IMG/VR virus record: IMGVR_UViG_3300037882_002282
Span: 1-64,000 of that record
Strand: one strand, 5' to 3'
DNA: 64,000 nucleotides
Source: a virus
The notes below the pieces were generated by a model, which was not told where the DNA came from, ran no database searches, and worked only from the letters and a program-made list of their open reading frames with translations. The position numbers were made by a program, and so were the translations under genes. Shown in pieces: positions 45,430 through 54,171 of the stretch; the stretch's first letter is position 1, and each line of letters begins with the position of its first letter.

Positions 45430-46481
45430 ACTAGCAAGCCATTAACTTGTTCTTGTAGAATTTTAAGCCATTGTGGGTTAGCTCTTAAACCGTCTGATAG
45501 ATTATTTTCGCCCTGAAACCTTGCTTTTTTCATACCTTCATCATCCCAATCACTAGCGTCTAGTAAGTCAAGATGATCCTTCATAAAGTCGCAAGTATAC
45601 CAAGCACCCTTTTTCTTGATTAGTTGACAAAGAATGCCTAGTTGGGTTAGCTCCATACACTCATCGATACCATAACCAAAACGTAAGTAACTATCTACTT
45701 TAAGCCCTGGAACACCCAATGCTGAGTTGATTACATCCCATGTAACTACTTGTCCGATAGGAGTTTCTGAGTCAGAGTTAGTCCAGAACTTAAAGTTTTT
45801 GATTCGTAGTTTTACATCGCTTTGATACTTGACGTAATTACCTCCATCTTCGTAACTAGCTACTCCATATCCAGAAGTGTTAGCAATCATATGTTGCATA
45901 ACAATTAAGATGTTATTATTTACTGGAATTACAGGGCCAACTTTACGAAAGAAAAGAGATAAGAGTTTGGGCGTAGAAGCACGGATTTGTGAGGACATTT
46001 CGCCCGTCAATTCTTTCTCGGGGCAGATAGCAGACAACGAATCAATAATAACCACCGACTTGGGATGGGTCTTAATGATCTTTTCTGCAATGGTAAGATA
46101 GTCTTCACCAGTCAGAATTTTATTTTCATCTGATCTGATAGGTGTAAACTTATCTATATTTAGATGATGGGTTCCCTGAAGGTTCATTGCCTTCATACGC
46201 CCCTCAACATCTAGATAATAGACGTGTCTGGAACCATATTCTTTTTGCTGGGCTGTTGCAGCAAAATACAATGCCAAAGAGCTTTTTCCGCCCTTGGCTG
46301 GTCCAGATATTACAACGGTTGATCCTTCTGGTATACCACCAGATAAACCTATGTCTAGTGCTGGTGATACTGGAATAACTTGTTTTGGTTTCTTAATAAC
46401 AGCCGAAGGGTCTAAGATAATCCCATCACCGTAATCGTCTGTAATTTCTGCTAATACTCTATCTAGGTAGTTATCAGCCAT
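45426..46481 (-). CDS. RecA/UvsX-like recombinase (351 aa)
   Basis: RecA motor with Walker A GPAKGGKSS (60 to 68), the following strand HVYYLDVEGRM, Walker B SVVIIDSLSAICPE and the L1/L2 loop region (VMQHMIANTSGYG). It catalyses strand exchange. It lies between a small DNA-processing gene and a nuclease, with short overlaps on both sides. Confidence 0.92.
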   Translation of the reverse strand: MADNYLDRVLAEITDDYGDGIILDPSAVIKKPKQVIPVSPALDIGLSGGIPEGSTVVISGPAKGGKSSLALYFAATAQQKEYGSRHVYYLDVEGRMKAMNLQGTHHLNIDKFTPIRSDENKILTGEDYLTIAEKIIKTHPKSVVIIDSLSAICPEKELTGEMSSQIRASTPKLLSLFFRKVGPVIPVNNNILIVMQHMIANTSGYGVASYEDGGNYVKYQSDVKLRIKNFKFWTNSDSETPIGQVVTWDVINSALGVPGLKVDSYLRFGYGIDECMELTQLGILCQLIKKKGAWYTCDFMKDHLDLLDASDWDDEGMKKARFQGENNLSDGLRANPQWLKILQEQVNGLLV

Positions 46482-46896
46482 CTAACTTTCTCAAAGAGTT
46501 ATTTTTAGTTTTCAGTGTTGCTCTGGGCAACTTTTCAGTATTGTCTTCTACTTCAACTCTAATAATCGGTAGTTTATACTGAGCTTTAAGATTTTCTTCT
46601 GCTAGAAACTTTAATATAAATCCTGCCCTAAGGGAAGTAATCCACTTGTTTGCTTCTAGAACATTTAATATAACATCAAACTCAAAACTTTTGAGTAATT
46701 TGTTAGCATAGCAAACCTGCCCCTGAAAGAATTTTTTCCATTCAGCGTCTTGCCAAAACCGCCCCTCTAACCTCTGCCCCTTTCTTTTTGCTACATTAAT
46801 ACAAAGCTTTTCTGTTAAGAATTGAGCTTGTGTAATCCAGCATTCTGGGGCACAGGTCGAGGGATATTTAGACTTGATAGTTCTACTTTTTGCCAC
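46474..46896 (-). CDS. hypothetical protein upstream of recA (140 aa)
   Basis: Basic, helical protein (KSRTIKSKYPSTCAPECWIT, GRFWQDAEWKKFFQGQVCYA). Overlaps recA by 8 bases and its own upstream gene by 14. Co-translated with recombination genes; no family recognised. Confidence 0.55.
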   Translation of the reverse strand: MAKSRTIKSKYPSTCAPECWITQAQFLTEKLCINVAKRKGQRLEGRFWQDAEWKKFFQGQVCYANKLLKSFEFDVILNVLEANKWITSLRAGFILKFLAEENLKAQYKLPIIRVEVEDNTEKLPRATLKTKNNSLRKLDG

Positions 46897-47383
46897 GTTT
46901 AGCCTTAGTAGTGCATTCCTCTAGATCAATTTCATGTTGAATAACTTGTTCGTCTGTGAAACCCTTAATTGGGCGAACGAACTTACCCATAAGCTTCAAT
47001 CGTTCAGCTTTCTTTTCGTGAAAGAGTTGGCTAACTGCGTCACCCTTATCTGAAGCTGCTTTGTTCATTACAGCCACATTTCCATTATCTGGCAACTCTT
47101 CTCGTTTACCAATAGCGGAATAACCAATTTGGTGTTTGCTTCTAGGGCTAACAGGATTTACTGGGCCACTAGTAGTGGGAAGTGGAGATTCGTCCACAAC
47201 CTCAGTAGTCTTTTCAGCTACTCCTAGATGTTTGTTAATCGCGTTAACCGATCTACCAAGCTGTTTTCCAATTTCTTCTGCTGATAGACCTTGTGATGAT
47301 AATTGACCAATTTGATTAATTTCGTCTGCTGATAGTCTACCACGTTTAACAGAACCAGTAATAACTTTAGTTTCAACTGCCAT
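46883..47383 (-). CDS. HTH DNA-binding protein (166 aa)
   Basis: Residues 15 to 53 contain a resolvase/sigma-4-like helix-turn-helix (LSADEINQIGQLSSQGLSAE ... IGKQLGRSVNAINKHLG). A long disordered Pro/Ser linker and a basic C-terminus follow. It is probably a DNA-binding regulator or a recombination accessory. Confidence 0.6.
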   Translation of the reverse strand: MAVETKVITGSVKRGRLSADEINQIGQLSSQGLSAEEIGKQLGRSVNAINKHLGVAEKTTEVVDESPLPTTSGPVNPVSPRSKHQIGYSAIGKREELPDNGNVAVMNKAASDKGDAVSQLFHEKKAERLKLMGKFVRPIKGFTDEQVIQHEIDLEECTTKAKRGKK

Positions 47384-47630
47384 TATCAGACCTCTCTTTT
47401 TTTTGTGTATGAACTAGAATTTTTTCACCATCAATCCTCATACTAACGACGATGGATTTAGTTGTTCCAACAATAGAATATTTTCCTTGGAACGCTCGTT
47501 CAAAGCTGGTACCAGAACATTTCCAGCACTGAGCTTGAACTTTAGAAACGTCTTCCGTAACCTTAGTGACGACTACATTTATTAAGCTTGTTCCACAACT
47601 GGAACACTTAAGCTTTTCTTGGCTAACCAT
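47373..47630 (-). CDS. zinc-ribbon protein (85 aa)
   Basis: CSSCGTSLINVV ... CWKCSGTSF gives a compact four-Cys ribbon followed by a small beta domain. The start overlaps the preceding gene by 49 bases in another frame. Function unknown. Confidence 0.6.
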   Translation of the reverse strand: MVSQEKLKCSSCGTSLINVVVTKVTEDVSKVQAQCWKCSGTSFERAFQGKYSIVGTTKSIVVSMRIDGEKILVHTQKKERSDNGS

Positions 47631-47830
47631 TTAGAATAAGCCTCTTTTAGTTCTCCCATTAGTTCCCTTGTCTGTTGCTTGCATTCTTCTTCTGAATCAG
47701 CTTCAATAATAAAGATAGAACTATCTCTATCAACAATTTCGCCCGAAACAAAACCTTGTGCTGTTTTTGGACGAACCAACAGTCTCACCAATATAGAACC
47801 ATGATGCGGGTATAATTGTTTGCTATACAT
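47582..47830 (-). CDS. hypothetical protein (82 aa)
   Basis: MYSKQLYPHHGSILVRLLVR then an acidic helix (ADSEEECKQQTRELMGELKE). The long overlap with the zinc-ribbon gene and lack of a good ribosome site make the exact start uncertain. Confidence 0.5.
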   Translation of the reverse strand: MYSKQLYPHHGSILVRLLVRPKTAQGFVSGEIVDRDSSIFIIEADSEEECKQQTRELMGELKEAYSKWLAKKSLSVPVVEQA

Positions 47831-47832
47831 TA

Positions 47833-47988
47833 TTACCAGAGCCAATCCTTGTTGTTATTTTCTTTTTTCTTGTTCTTCTCTTTTCGATATTCATCAAGTA
47901 ACTCATCTATCTCCCTAAACTTAGCCTCATAATCTCGCTCTTTACTTTCGAGATATTTAACTCTTTGCTCAAGCTCTAGGGTAGTCAT
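47833..47988 (-). CDS. small coiled-coil protein (51 aa)
   Basis: MTTLELEQRVKYLESKERDY and a Lys-rich end (KEKNKKKENNNK). The start overlaps the upstream stop as ATGA, strong evidence that it is translated. Function unknown. Confidence 0.6.
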   Translation of the reverse strand: MTTLELEQRVKYLESKERDYEAKFREIDELLDEYRKEKNKKKENNNKDWLW

Positions 47989-48374
47989 AGTTTACCTGTT
48001 ATGATATAATCGATTTGTTTCTGCTGAGACAAGTTAGCCAAACCCTTTGGAGGCTTACCCCAAGGTGGATCAGGCTTAGGTTTTTCTTCGGGGCGAATTT
48101 TATCTTTCTGTTCTTGAGTTAACTTGCTTGTGTTAGCATCAGCTAATGAGCCAACTGTCTTGAACTGTTGTTTAAAATATGGGGCTTTGGTAATAATTTT
48201 ATGCAACTTGTGTTTACGACAGACTTTACATCGTTTTAGTGGCTTGTCGTGATAGCCCTGAACAATCTCAAAGGTATTACCACAGCCACCCTCATCGGGG
48301 TTGCATTCGTATTGGTAGAGAGGGATTGTGTCATCTCCTATATAGGTCGTCTGGCCAGAGAATTCTCGCCCCAC
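47985..48374 (-). CDS. FmdB-like zinc-ribbon protein (129 aa)
   Basis: YQYECNPDEGGCGNTFEIVQ ... CKVCRKHKLHKI matches the FmdB-type zinc ribbon that begins many small regulatory proteins. A Pro/Lys-rich second half follows. Coupled to the next small gene. Role unknown. Confidence 0.65.
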   Translation of the reverse strand: MGREFSGQTTYIGDDTIPLYQYECNPDEGGCGNTFEIVQGYHDKPLKRCKVCRKHKLHKIITKAPYFKQQFKTVGSLADANTSKLTQEQKDKIRPEEKPKPDPPWGKPPKGLANLSQQKQIDYIITGKL

Positions 48375-48381
48375 TAAATAA

Positions 48382-48906
48382 TTACACCAAAAAATCTTCC
48401 CAGGCGGGCGGAATCTGACGGTTATTATGAAAAGCTACGATATCTATCATCTTGGGGGCAGTAGGCTTTTTGAGCAGTTTCATGCCCGATTGATCTAAAA
48501 TTTTGTCCGCTTTCTTGTTATTACATTTGAAGCAAGCAGTGACAACATTGGTCCAGCAATGATTGTTGTGTCTACCTTTCCACTTACTCTTGGGAATAAC
48601 GTGGTCACAAGTTAAATCGTCTGAACGAAATTTTTTACCACAATACTGACAGGTATACTTGTCTCGGGCGAATAAGTTATGATTATTGAGCCTAACTCTA
48701 CTGAAACTAATTTTTACGTATTTATTTGTTTTGATAACGGCTGGGATGGGATACTCATACCCTTTGGTGTCTTTTATTTTTTTATCGTAATATTTAATTA
48801 CATCAACTGAGTCTTTATTACATAACGAAAGAACCATACCACGTTCCCAACGTAAAATACCAACAGGCAGGAAATTTACATTTAATACAAGAACAGGATA
48901 TTTCAT
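48382..48906 (-). CDS. HNH endonuclease (174 aa)
   Basis: Classic HNH_5-type core: YTCQYCGKKF, DLTCDHVIPKSKWKGRHNN and CWTNVVTACFKCNNKKAD. The pair CQYC...CFKC forms the structural zinc site around the H-N-H metal site. It is free-standing and lies directly after the reductase gene, so it may have targeted that gene, where an intein also sits. Confidence 0.85.
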   Translation of the reverse strand: MKYPVLVLNVNFLPVGILRWERGMVLSLCNKDSVDVIKYYDKKIKDTKGYEYPIPAVIKTNKYVKISFSRVRLNNHNLFARDKYTCQYCGKKFRSDDLTCDHVIPKSKWKGRHNNHCWTNVVTACFKCNNKKADKILDQSGMKLLKKPTAPKMIDIVAFHNNRQIPPAWEDFLV

Positions 48907-51900
48907 TTAGAATAAATCGCATTTTCCGCCAGCACACGCGATCTCATTAAGTGGTTTAGTATCATCTTTGCTCTCGATAAGTAACTCATAATCAACTTCT
49001 TTATATTCTCTACTAAGATCAACAAACTTTTTCCAGTTATAAACATCTTTGAGGCAATAAGTCATTTGTTTTAGATCGCCCTCAAAATAACGTTCGGCAA
49101 ACCTAAAAGCTTTGTTTAAAAAATGTAAGTGAGTACTGTTTGACTCTTTGTTGCCTAAAATGATATCACACGCTGCCCACAAATCGCCCCCAAACGTATT
49201 TAATGCGGCCTCAATAATTCCACTACAAAAGATGCCACCATCACCATATAGGTTAATAATCTCTTTGGGTGTGAAGACGGCTGTAAATGGAGCTTGTGGA
49301 TAATCCTTATCTCCACTCTGAGGCAATAGAGATACACCAGTTAGAAATTTCTTATTATGATAAATGAAATCTGCTACAGCATCCCACTCATCTTCTTTGA
49401 CTACAATAGTGTTGCTTACATTATGATTCAACCAGGGTTGAACACACAAGTCTCTGTTGGTGCCAGTTAACACCCAGTTTTGTTGTGTTGACACAACAGC
49501 TTCTAATAACTTAACTGCTGATACCTGATTTTTAAGCTTAGCTCCATCTGGCACTTCTACCGTAAAGGAAATAACCCCATCCGTTCCATTAGCACTCCAA
49601 ACCGAATCCTCACACGCAAACGGGTTTATAGACTCGAAGAACTTATATGGAGCTTCGTTCTTGTTAGATTGTACATTACGAATATATCGTTTAGCGTGGT
49701 GTGGATGGATGCCACTACTAGTACCTAAAATACAACTACTAGTTCCCTCTGGTTTAATACAAGTAGTTCGTGCTGCTTGTCTAATACCAATCTTGGCTGC
49801 TATTTCCTTATTTACAGCCTTGACTATTTTAGCCCCAGCTTTCTGAATCCTCTCATCTAGGGTAATTTCTGGCTTTTCCATAACGCCAGTCATAGATACT
49901 CCAATCAAAGCTTCTCGTCTTACAATTCTTTCTGTTACTTCTCCAAGGTATGGAAATGAGTCAAATCCAGCTTGTAGTGTTCCAATAATAGCAGCAGCTT
50001 TACAAGCCTCATAAAAGTCCTCTTCGTTAGTTACTTTGGAGCAATTAATCGTGCTAAGATTACACATTTCCCAGCCAGAATTGCCTTGCTCGTCATAACC
50101 GTAAAGTCCGATTTCGACACAATTTGATACATCACATCCTTGAGTCCAGTATGTATGACTTTTATTATCTACCGTAATATCGAAAACCTCTTCTCTAGAA
50201 ACTAGCTCAACTTTAATAATGTCATAATTAGTTTTAGGATTTCTGTTTTCTGGTAGAGAAGATATAATCTTACTAAGTTTCTCGTTTTTGTATGATTGTA
50301 AGAATCCAACTATCCGTTGGAACTTGCTAGCATCAGTAGAGATATTTAAATCATAACTTTCTTTGCAAACATATTCGCCATTTTCAAACTTAACTTTAGT
50401 AGACTTATTTGTTGTAAAGTATGATCTGATACCAACTGAAGACAACATCATTTGTACGTCTTCAATTAACCCCAACGATGATGACTTTAAGGTTACTCTG
50501 TTTCCGCAAATACTACCATTCGCACTGTATAAACCACGTAGAAAACCAACAACTTTACCACAATCGCCCGTTAAAAATCTGTTAGGAACTCTACGCTCGT
50601 ATGTATATGGTAATTCAGAATTGGTAATAGTAGTTTGAACTTCAAAAGCGGTATCGGATAAACCTGGGCGATATGTTGAAATTAGAGAACTAATTTTGTG
50701 ATTAAAATAATCTTGGTCATTTTGTCCGATATGTAGATAAACTAAGTTATTCGACGCTTTGTGAACAGCACCATCTCCAATTACCAATCCGTCAATAATA
50801 TCTTGTTCACTAACTACACCCATTTCTGGGAATAAACCAGGAATAATATCGATAGATTCTGCATTACCAACTTCTACTTTAACTCCATTAGAAACAATAC
50901 GATGTTGCTCTGTTCCATAAAAAATACCAGCGGTTGTTGTATATTTATATACGTTTTTAGTACCAGTTGACCATTTGTTTACTACTTGGGTAAACCCTTC
51001 CTTACTCCAAATGTAGTCACCAATTTGAACATCTTTTAATTCTCTAATACCTTTTTTAGTAAGTAATTTAGCCCATCCTGGTTGACAAGGGTTTGTTAAA
51101 GTTTCTTTATCTTCGCACCAAAAGAAACCAGGTTCGCCACAATCTCTGGTAGACTGGATAATCTCTTGGAATTGTTTCTTTGAAACTTCACTTCTTACTA
51201 AAACTACAGAATTATTTGATCTACCCCTTTGTGGATTAGTATAGAACCAATTACCAGTTTTTGCTTTCATCATCTCTTCATCTTCAAGAGAGAATAAGCA
51301 AATAGTACTAGACCTGCGAACACCACCAGAAAGCACTGCATCACTAGCGTGCATGATAATATCATAACAATCAATTGGTCTTAAAATGCCACCATAATCG
51401 TTAGCAACATCGTCCAATATGGTTTGAATTTTTTCTAAAGCTCGTTTAAGAGGTTCTGGGCCTGGAGCGGTTCCACTACAATCGGAAAGGGGGGAACCTT
51501 CTGGGCGAATTTCTGAGTAGTCGAAATCTACAAAAGAATAAGCATACTCAGGAAAGATTGCGTTTTGGGGCGAAAAATAAGATGAGATTAAAACTCCTAG
51601 AGCATCACCCCAACCTTCAATACTATCTGGTACAACAAACACTTTCTCGTCCCGTATAATTTTACTACGGTGCATTTGTGGAAGTTTGGCAACATGGTGT
51701 TTCTGTACGGAAAACCCAGTTCCACAACCGCACAACAAAAGAAAAAACGCTTCCTGAAAAAATCTTAATCTATCACAGTATGAAGACGTACAATTATAAA
51801 TTTTCTCATTGCGTTTTAGAATAGGTCGTCCACCAAATTGCAAGGCTCTTTGCGAGCCGAGAACCCGCTTTTTTGCCATCTGATCGTATGCCCAATTAAT

Positions 51901-52047
51901 ATCCTCTTTAAGCTCAGGATATTTCTGGAGCATCATATTCCTAATTCTATCTACACTTTCTTTCCATGTTTCTCTACGTTTCTTTTCTTCGTTATATCGG
52001 GCATACCTTGAAGTGAAGGTGTATTTTTGTAGCTCTTTAAGTGACAT
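48907..52047 (-). CDS. adenosylcobalamin-dependent ribonucleotide reductase (class II, RTPR-like) with intein, 1046 aa
   Basis: Monomeric B12-dependent reductase resembling Lactobacillus RTPR: VLGSQRALQFGG, the Cys-rich N-terminal region, GGVRRSSTICLFS, and the C-terminal CAGGKCDLF redox cysteines. An intein of 322 residues (50122-51087) interrupts the active site between TNP and CVEIGLYG, so splicing restores TNPCVEIGLYG with the catalytic thiyl cysteine as the first residue after the intein. The spliced enzyme would be 724 residues, near the usual size. It converts ribonucleoside triphosphates to deoxy forms without a separate radical subunit. The window shows no cobalamin-synthesis genes, so the host must supply B12. 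Confidence 0.92.
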   Translation of the reverse strand: MSLKELQKYTFTSRYARYNEEKKRRETWKESVDRIRNMMLQKYPELKEDINWAYDQMAKKRVLGSQRALQFGGRPILKRNEKIYNCTSSYCDRLRFFQEAFFLLLCGCGTGFSVQKHHVAKLPQMHRSKIIRDEKVFVVPDSIEGWGDALGVLISSYFSPQNAIFPEYAYSFVDFDYSEIRPEGSPLSDCSGTAPGPEPLKRALEKIQTILDDVANDYGGILRPIDCYDIIMHASDAVLSGGVRRSSTICLFSLEDEEMMKAKTGNWFYTNPQRGRSNNSVVLVRSEVSKKQFQEIIQSTRDCGEPGFFWCEDKETLTNPCQPGWAKLLTKKGIRELKDVQIGDYIWSKEGFTQVVNKWSTGTKNVYKYTTTAGIFYGTEQHRIVSNGVKVEVGNAESIDIIPGLFPEMGVVSEQDIIDGLVIGDGAVHKASNNLVYLHIGQNDQDYFNHKISSLISTYRPGLSDTAFEVQTTITNSELPYTYERRVPNRFLTGDCGKVVGFLRGLYSANGSICGNRVTLKSSSLGLIEDVQMMLSSVGIRSYFTTNKSTKVKFENGEYVCKESYDLNISTDASKFQRIVGFLQSYKNEKLSKIISSLPENRNPKTNYDIIKVELVSREEVFDITVDNKSHTYWTQGCDVSNCVEIGLYGYDEQGNSGWEMCNLSTINCSKVTNEEDFYEACKAAAIIGTLQAGFDSFPYLGEVTERIVRREALIGVSMTGVMEKPEITLDERIQKAGAKIVKAVNKEIAAKIGIRQAARTTCIKPEGTSSCILGTSSGIHPHHAKRYIRNVQSNKNEAPYKFFESINPFACEDSVWSANGTDGVISFTVEVPDGAKLKNQVSAVKLLEAVVSTQQNWVLTGTNRDLCVQPWLNHNVSNTIVVKEDEWDAVADFIYHNKKFLTGVSLLPQSGDKDYPQAPFTAVFTPKEIINLYGDGGIFCSGIIEAALNTFGGDLWAACDIILGNKESNSTHLHFLNKAFRFAERYFEGDLKQMTYCLKDVYNWKKFVDLSREYKEVDYELLIESKDDTKPLNEIACAGGKCDLF
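50122..51087 (-). mobile_element. intein with LAGLIDADG endonuclease in class II reductase
   Basis: Residues 321 to 642 of the reductase. It starts with Cys (CQPGWAKLLTKKGIRELKDV) and contains the block B region around TEQHRIVSNG. It has two LAGLIDADG helices (GLVIGDGAVHK, GFLRGLYSANGSI) and ends at VSN just before the +1 Cys. The penultimate residue is Ser where His is usual. The insertion point is the catalytic cysteine motif. Confidence 0.92.
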
Positions 52048-52411
52048 TAGGCTCCTGTTTTTCTAGCTGTTCCTCGGTGCCGAAACTAGCAGAATTTTCC
52101 TTAACCTGACCTTCTACCTTTTTCTTTTGTTTTGGCTTGCCTTTTTTGCGTTGAAACCAATTCCACATTTCGTAGGGAGTTCGGAAACTCTCTTCTTGGC
52201 GTTGGAACTTTCCATTAGGGAATAGATGTTTCTCTTCTGGCTTTACTGGCAACTCCACATAAACGACCATTGAAAAAGGATAGTTGGAGTCAGAGGATTT
52301 CTTCTTCTTTTGAGACGATACCTTCTTTATTACACCTTCCTTTTTGGGAACCTTAGGCTTGTATTTTTTCTTTACTCGCTCAACTTGTTTCTTCTTTGGT
52401 GTACTACCCAC
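52037..52411 (-). CDS. Lys-rich basic protein (124 aa)
   Basis: Repeated Lys clusters (KKKQVERVKKKYKPKVPKK, QRKKGKPKQKKKV) flank a short folded core (YPFSMVVYVELPVKPEEKHL). It may bind nucleic acid. It overlaps the reductase start and the next gene by a few bases each. Confidence 0.5.
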   Translation of the reverse strand: MGSTPKKKQVERVKKKYKPKVPKKEGVIKKVSSQKKKKSSDSNYPFSMVVYVELPVKPEEKHLFPNGKFQRQEESFRTPYEMWNWFQRKKGKPKQKKKVEGQVKENSASFGTEEQLEKQEPNVT

Positions 52412-52724
52412 GGTACTCTTCCTTATAGAACAGAATTAGTTTTAATACATCATTATTACGCTTATAAAGATAGTAATAGTCCGATCTTATATTAGCAAAG
52501 ATATTAGGCATTTCCCAGCTTCCATCAACGGGTGAACTATAAACCATCATTTCTGGTGATTCCGCAACTATCATCTTAGTATTAGAATCATTTACCAAAA
52601 TATACTTGCCTTTGTATATTTCATGAACATTATATTTTATGTATAGTAGATTATTGGTAATATGATTAAATTTGGTAAGTCCAGTTTTTTTTACTTCACT
52701 AAGATATAAAACGTCGTTTATCAC
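52404..52724 (-). CDS. hypothetical protein (106 aa)
   Basis: Beta-rich protein with LYIKYNVHEIYKGKYILVND. ATGA-type overlap with the methyltransferase gene upstream. No family recognised. Confidence 0.55.
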   Translation of the reverse strand: MINDVLYLSEVKKTGLTKFNHITNNLLYIKYNVHEIYKGKYILVNDSNTKMIVAESPEMMVYSSPVDGSWEMPNIFANIRSDYYYLYKRNNDVLKLILFYKEEYRG

Positions 52725-53194
52725 GGTTTCATGCTACTATATACAGTAGGTTTAGAACTCTTTTTGAAGACGACAACAGCCATAGGTTGGGGCAATGGCC
52801 AGGCTGCCCCTGCAAACCTTAACCGTCCCTCAATGAATCTAATTTCTGCTGCTTTCATACAAATTCTGTACCACCACTTAACATTGGTTCTGGCGGGCAG
52901 AAGTGCTACAATAGTAGTACCAGCCGTTTGGCTTGCTTCATACGCTTTGGCAATCCAATCTTCCCACGAGAATCCGTCTGAGTTAAATGGAGGATTTAGG
53001 AAACCAGTTTTACCAGTCCAATCTTGTTGGAGAGCATCTTGACTTTCAGAAAAGAAAGTAGAAACCTTCTTATTTTTATCACTAGCTGCTAGGTCAATAT
53101 CGAAATTAAATTCTTTATCTAGCTTAGAGAATAAATCTATAGGCGTTTCCCAATCAATCTTAGTTGTCTCGAATTTTGATTTAATGTCGGTCAT
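52721..53194 (-). CDS. phage DNA N6-adenine methyltransferase (Dam-like, 157 aa)
   Basis: Matches the small phage N6-adenine methyltransferase group. WETPIDLFSKLDKEFNFDID is the typical N-terminal block, DLAAS is the SAM-site string, and NPPF (residues 67 to 70) is the catalytic DPPF-type motif. No restriction partner is visible. It may protect the genome from host restriction. Confidence 0.85.
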   Translation of the reverse strand: MTDIKSKFETTKIDWETPIDLFSKLDKEFNFDIDLAASDKNKKVSTFFSESQDALQQDWTGKTGFLNPPFNSDGFSWEDWIAKAYEASQTAGTTIVALLPARTNVKWWYRICMKAAEIRFIEGRLRFAGAAWPLPQPMAVVVFKKSSKPTVYSSMKP

Positions 53195-53228
53195 TATGTT
53201 TCCACGATTTGGTGATCTAACTCGTTAC

Positions 53229-53266
53229 AAAAAAAAGGCCCGCAGTATTCTATAGTACCGCGAGCC
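53229..53266 (-). terminator. terminator of the 53 kb candidate RNA
   Basis: Eleven-bp stem (53237-53266, GC-rich with two G-U pairs) followed in the leftward direction by eight T. It ends the RNA that starts at the 53433 promoter and lies before the methyltransferase gene. Confidence 0.85.
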
Positions 53267-53427
53267 GTAAAATTCTAGTGGCGATTTGTGTTGATTCCAC
53301 CACGATTCGGCTTTGAGCCAGCCACCGACCGCCGATGACTTACATTTTTCGTGATGCTAGTTTAACGCTGAGCCATCGCCACTGTACCCAAGTTGCATAA
53401 TGAACTTACGGGAATAATCGGCCAGCA
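53237..53427 (-). ncRNA. candidate structured non-coding RNA, about 190 nt
   Basis: A gene-free segment of roughly 190 bases with its own phage-type promoter (53433) and terminator. It contains a 9-bp long-range helix (AGTGGCGAT at 53375-53383 with ATCGCCACT at 53277-53285), plus a 5' hairpin made by CCC/GGG and AAGTT/AACTT. GC content is higher than in neighbouring genes. The first bases inside the long helix match a tRNA D-arm loosely, but no T-loop exists. No known riboswitch or tmRNA motif is recognised. It could be a regulatory RNA, or a leader whose terminator controls the downstream genes. Confidence 0.6.
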
Positions 53428-53432
53428 ATAGT

Positions 53433-53442
53433 ATTATACACC
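53433..53442 (-). promoter_or_regulatory. phage-type promoter for candidate RNA
   Basis: GGTGTATAAT, exact consensus, immediately before the 53 kb RNA and after the end of the dCMP deaminase gene. Confidence 0.75.
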
Positions 53443-53453
53443 GTTAGACTATT

Positions 53454-53999
53454 TTAATCTCGCTCAAACTTGAAAATCTTCATTCCAGTCATTTTTAGAA
53501 ATAACAAAGAGTTGGGGTCTTTGCTTACAGAAGATAGCATACTACCTCCGTCACCATTATTTCCATTAGCTGAAAAGTCGTTATAGATAATTTTAGATAT
53601 GTTAAACGACCAAAGATCAGTTAGACACTGGAAGCATGGGAAACCAGTGAGATACAGAATTGCCCCAGATTTAGGACGACGCTGACAGTTGAGAATGCAG
53701 TTTTTCTCCGCGTGTTTTATCCAAATATATTTATCTGGGCGAAGATTGGGAAGATATTGATCTGGTAATCCTCTAGGGAAACTATTATATCCAGTTGATA
53801 TGATATAATGATTTCTGTCTACTAGAACTGCCCCAACTTTTGTTTGGGCGTCTTTAGAGCGTAAGGCTACCTGCTCTGCTATATTAAGAAAATATTGGTG
53901 CCAATCTAATATGTCTTCATGTTGTTGGCTTTTTTTCTGTTCTTTGTAGAACTTAACTATTTGGTCAGTTGAGGCAGCTTCTACTTCTATTAGTTTCAT
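53454..53999 (-). CDS. deoxycytidylate deaminase (181 aa)
   Basis: Zinc-dependent deaminase motifs: HAEKNCI (residues 96 to 102) and PCFQC (121 to 125), with SKDAQTKVGAVLVDRN upstream, characteristic of dCMP deaminases. It makes dUMP for thymidylate synthesis. Its ATG overlaps the stop of the small upstream gene as ATGA. Confidence 0.88.
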   Translation of the reverse strand: MKLIEVEAASTDQIVKFYKEQKKSQQHEDILDWHQYFLNIAEQVALRSKDAQTKVGAVLVDRNHYIISTGYNSFPRGLPDQYLPNLRPDKYIWIKHAEKNCILNCQRRPKSGAILYLTGFPCFQCLTDLWSFNISKIIYNDFSANGNNGDGGSMLSSVSKDPNSLLFLKMTGMKIFKFERD

Positions 54000-54145
54000 A
54001 CGTAATCGTCGTTTGAGTTATTTTTAGGGGCGTTATTATTTTCTATAACAGTATGTCTTTTATTCTTCTTACTGTCGCGTACTTTCTTATAACGCTCTTT
54101 ATGAGATTTATCGTTACGTTGTTTATTTGTCCAAGTTCTACCCAT
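53996..54145 (-). CDS. small basic protein (49 aa)
   Basis: MGRTWTNKQRNDKSHKERYK, rich in Lys/Arg/Asn, with GAGGG before the ATG and ATGA overlap with the deaminase. Probably nucleic-acid binding, but no family. Confidence 0.55.
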   Translation of the reverse strand: MGRTWTNKQRNDKSHKERYKKVRDSKKNKRHTVIENNNAPKNNSNDDYV

Positions 54146-54171
54146 TTAAACCCTCGTTAAATCCTCCTCGT

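Noticed and set aside
48366-48380. GGTGTAATTAT, close to the promoter element, at the end of the HNH gene 48382-48906
   Set aside because: It overlaps the stop codon of a gene and its spacing inside the box is wrong (TAATTAT rather than TATAAT). The next gene starts at once.
53277-53383. Possible tRNA (107 bases) closed by AGTGGCGAT/ATCGCCACT
   Set aside because: T8 and A14 equivalents and a D-like stem can be read, but no anticodon stem or T-loop fits, so I report only a structured RNA.
53340-53383. Fluoride-riboswitch-like start (GGCGATGG ... AAAC)
   Set aside because: Only a short string matches. The second helix and pseudoknot expected of that class cannot be drawn.
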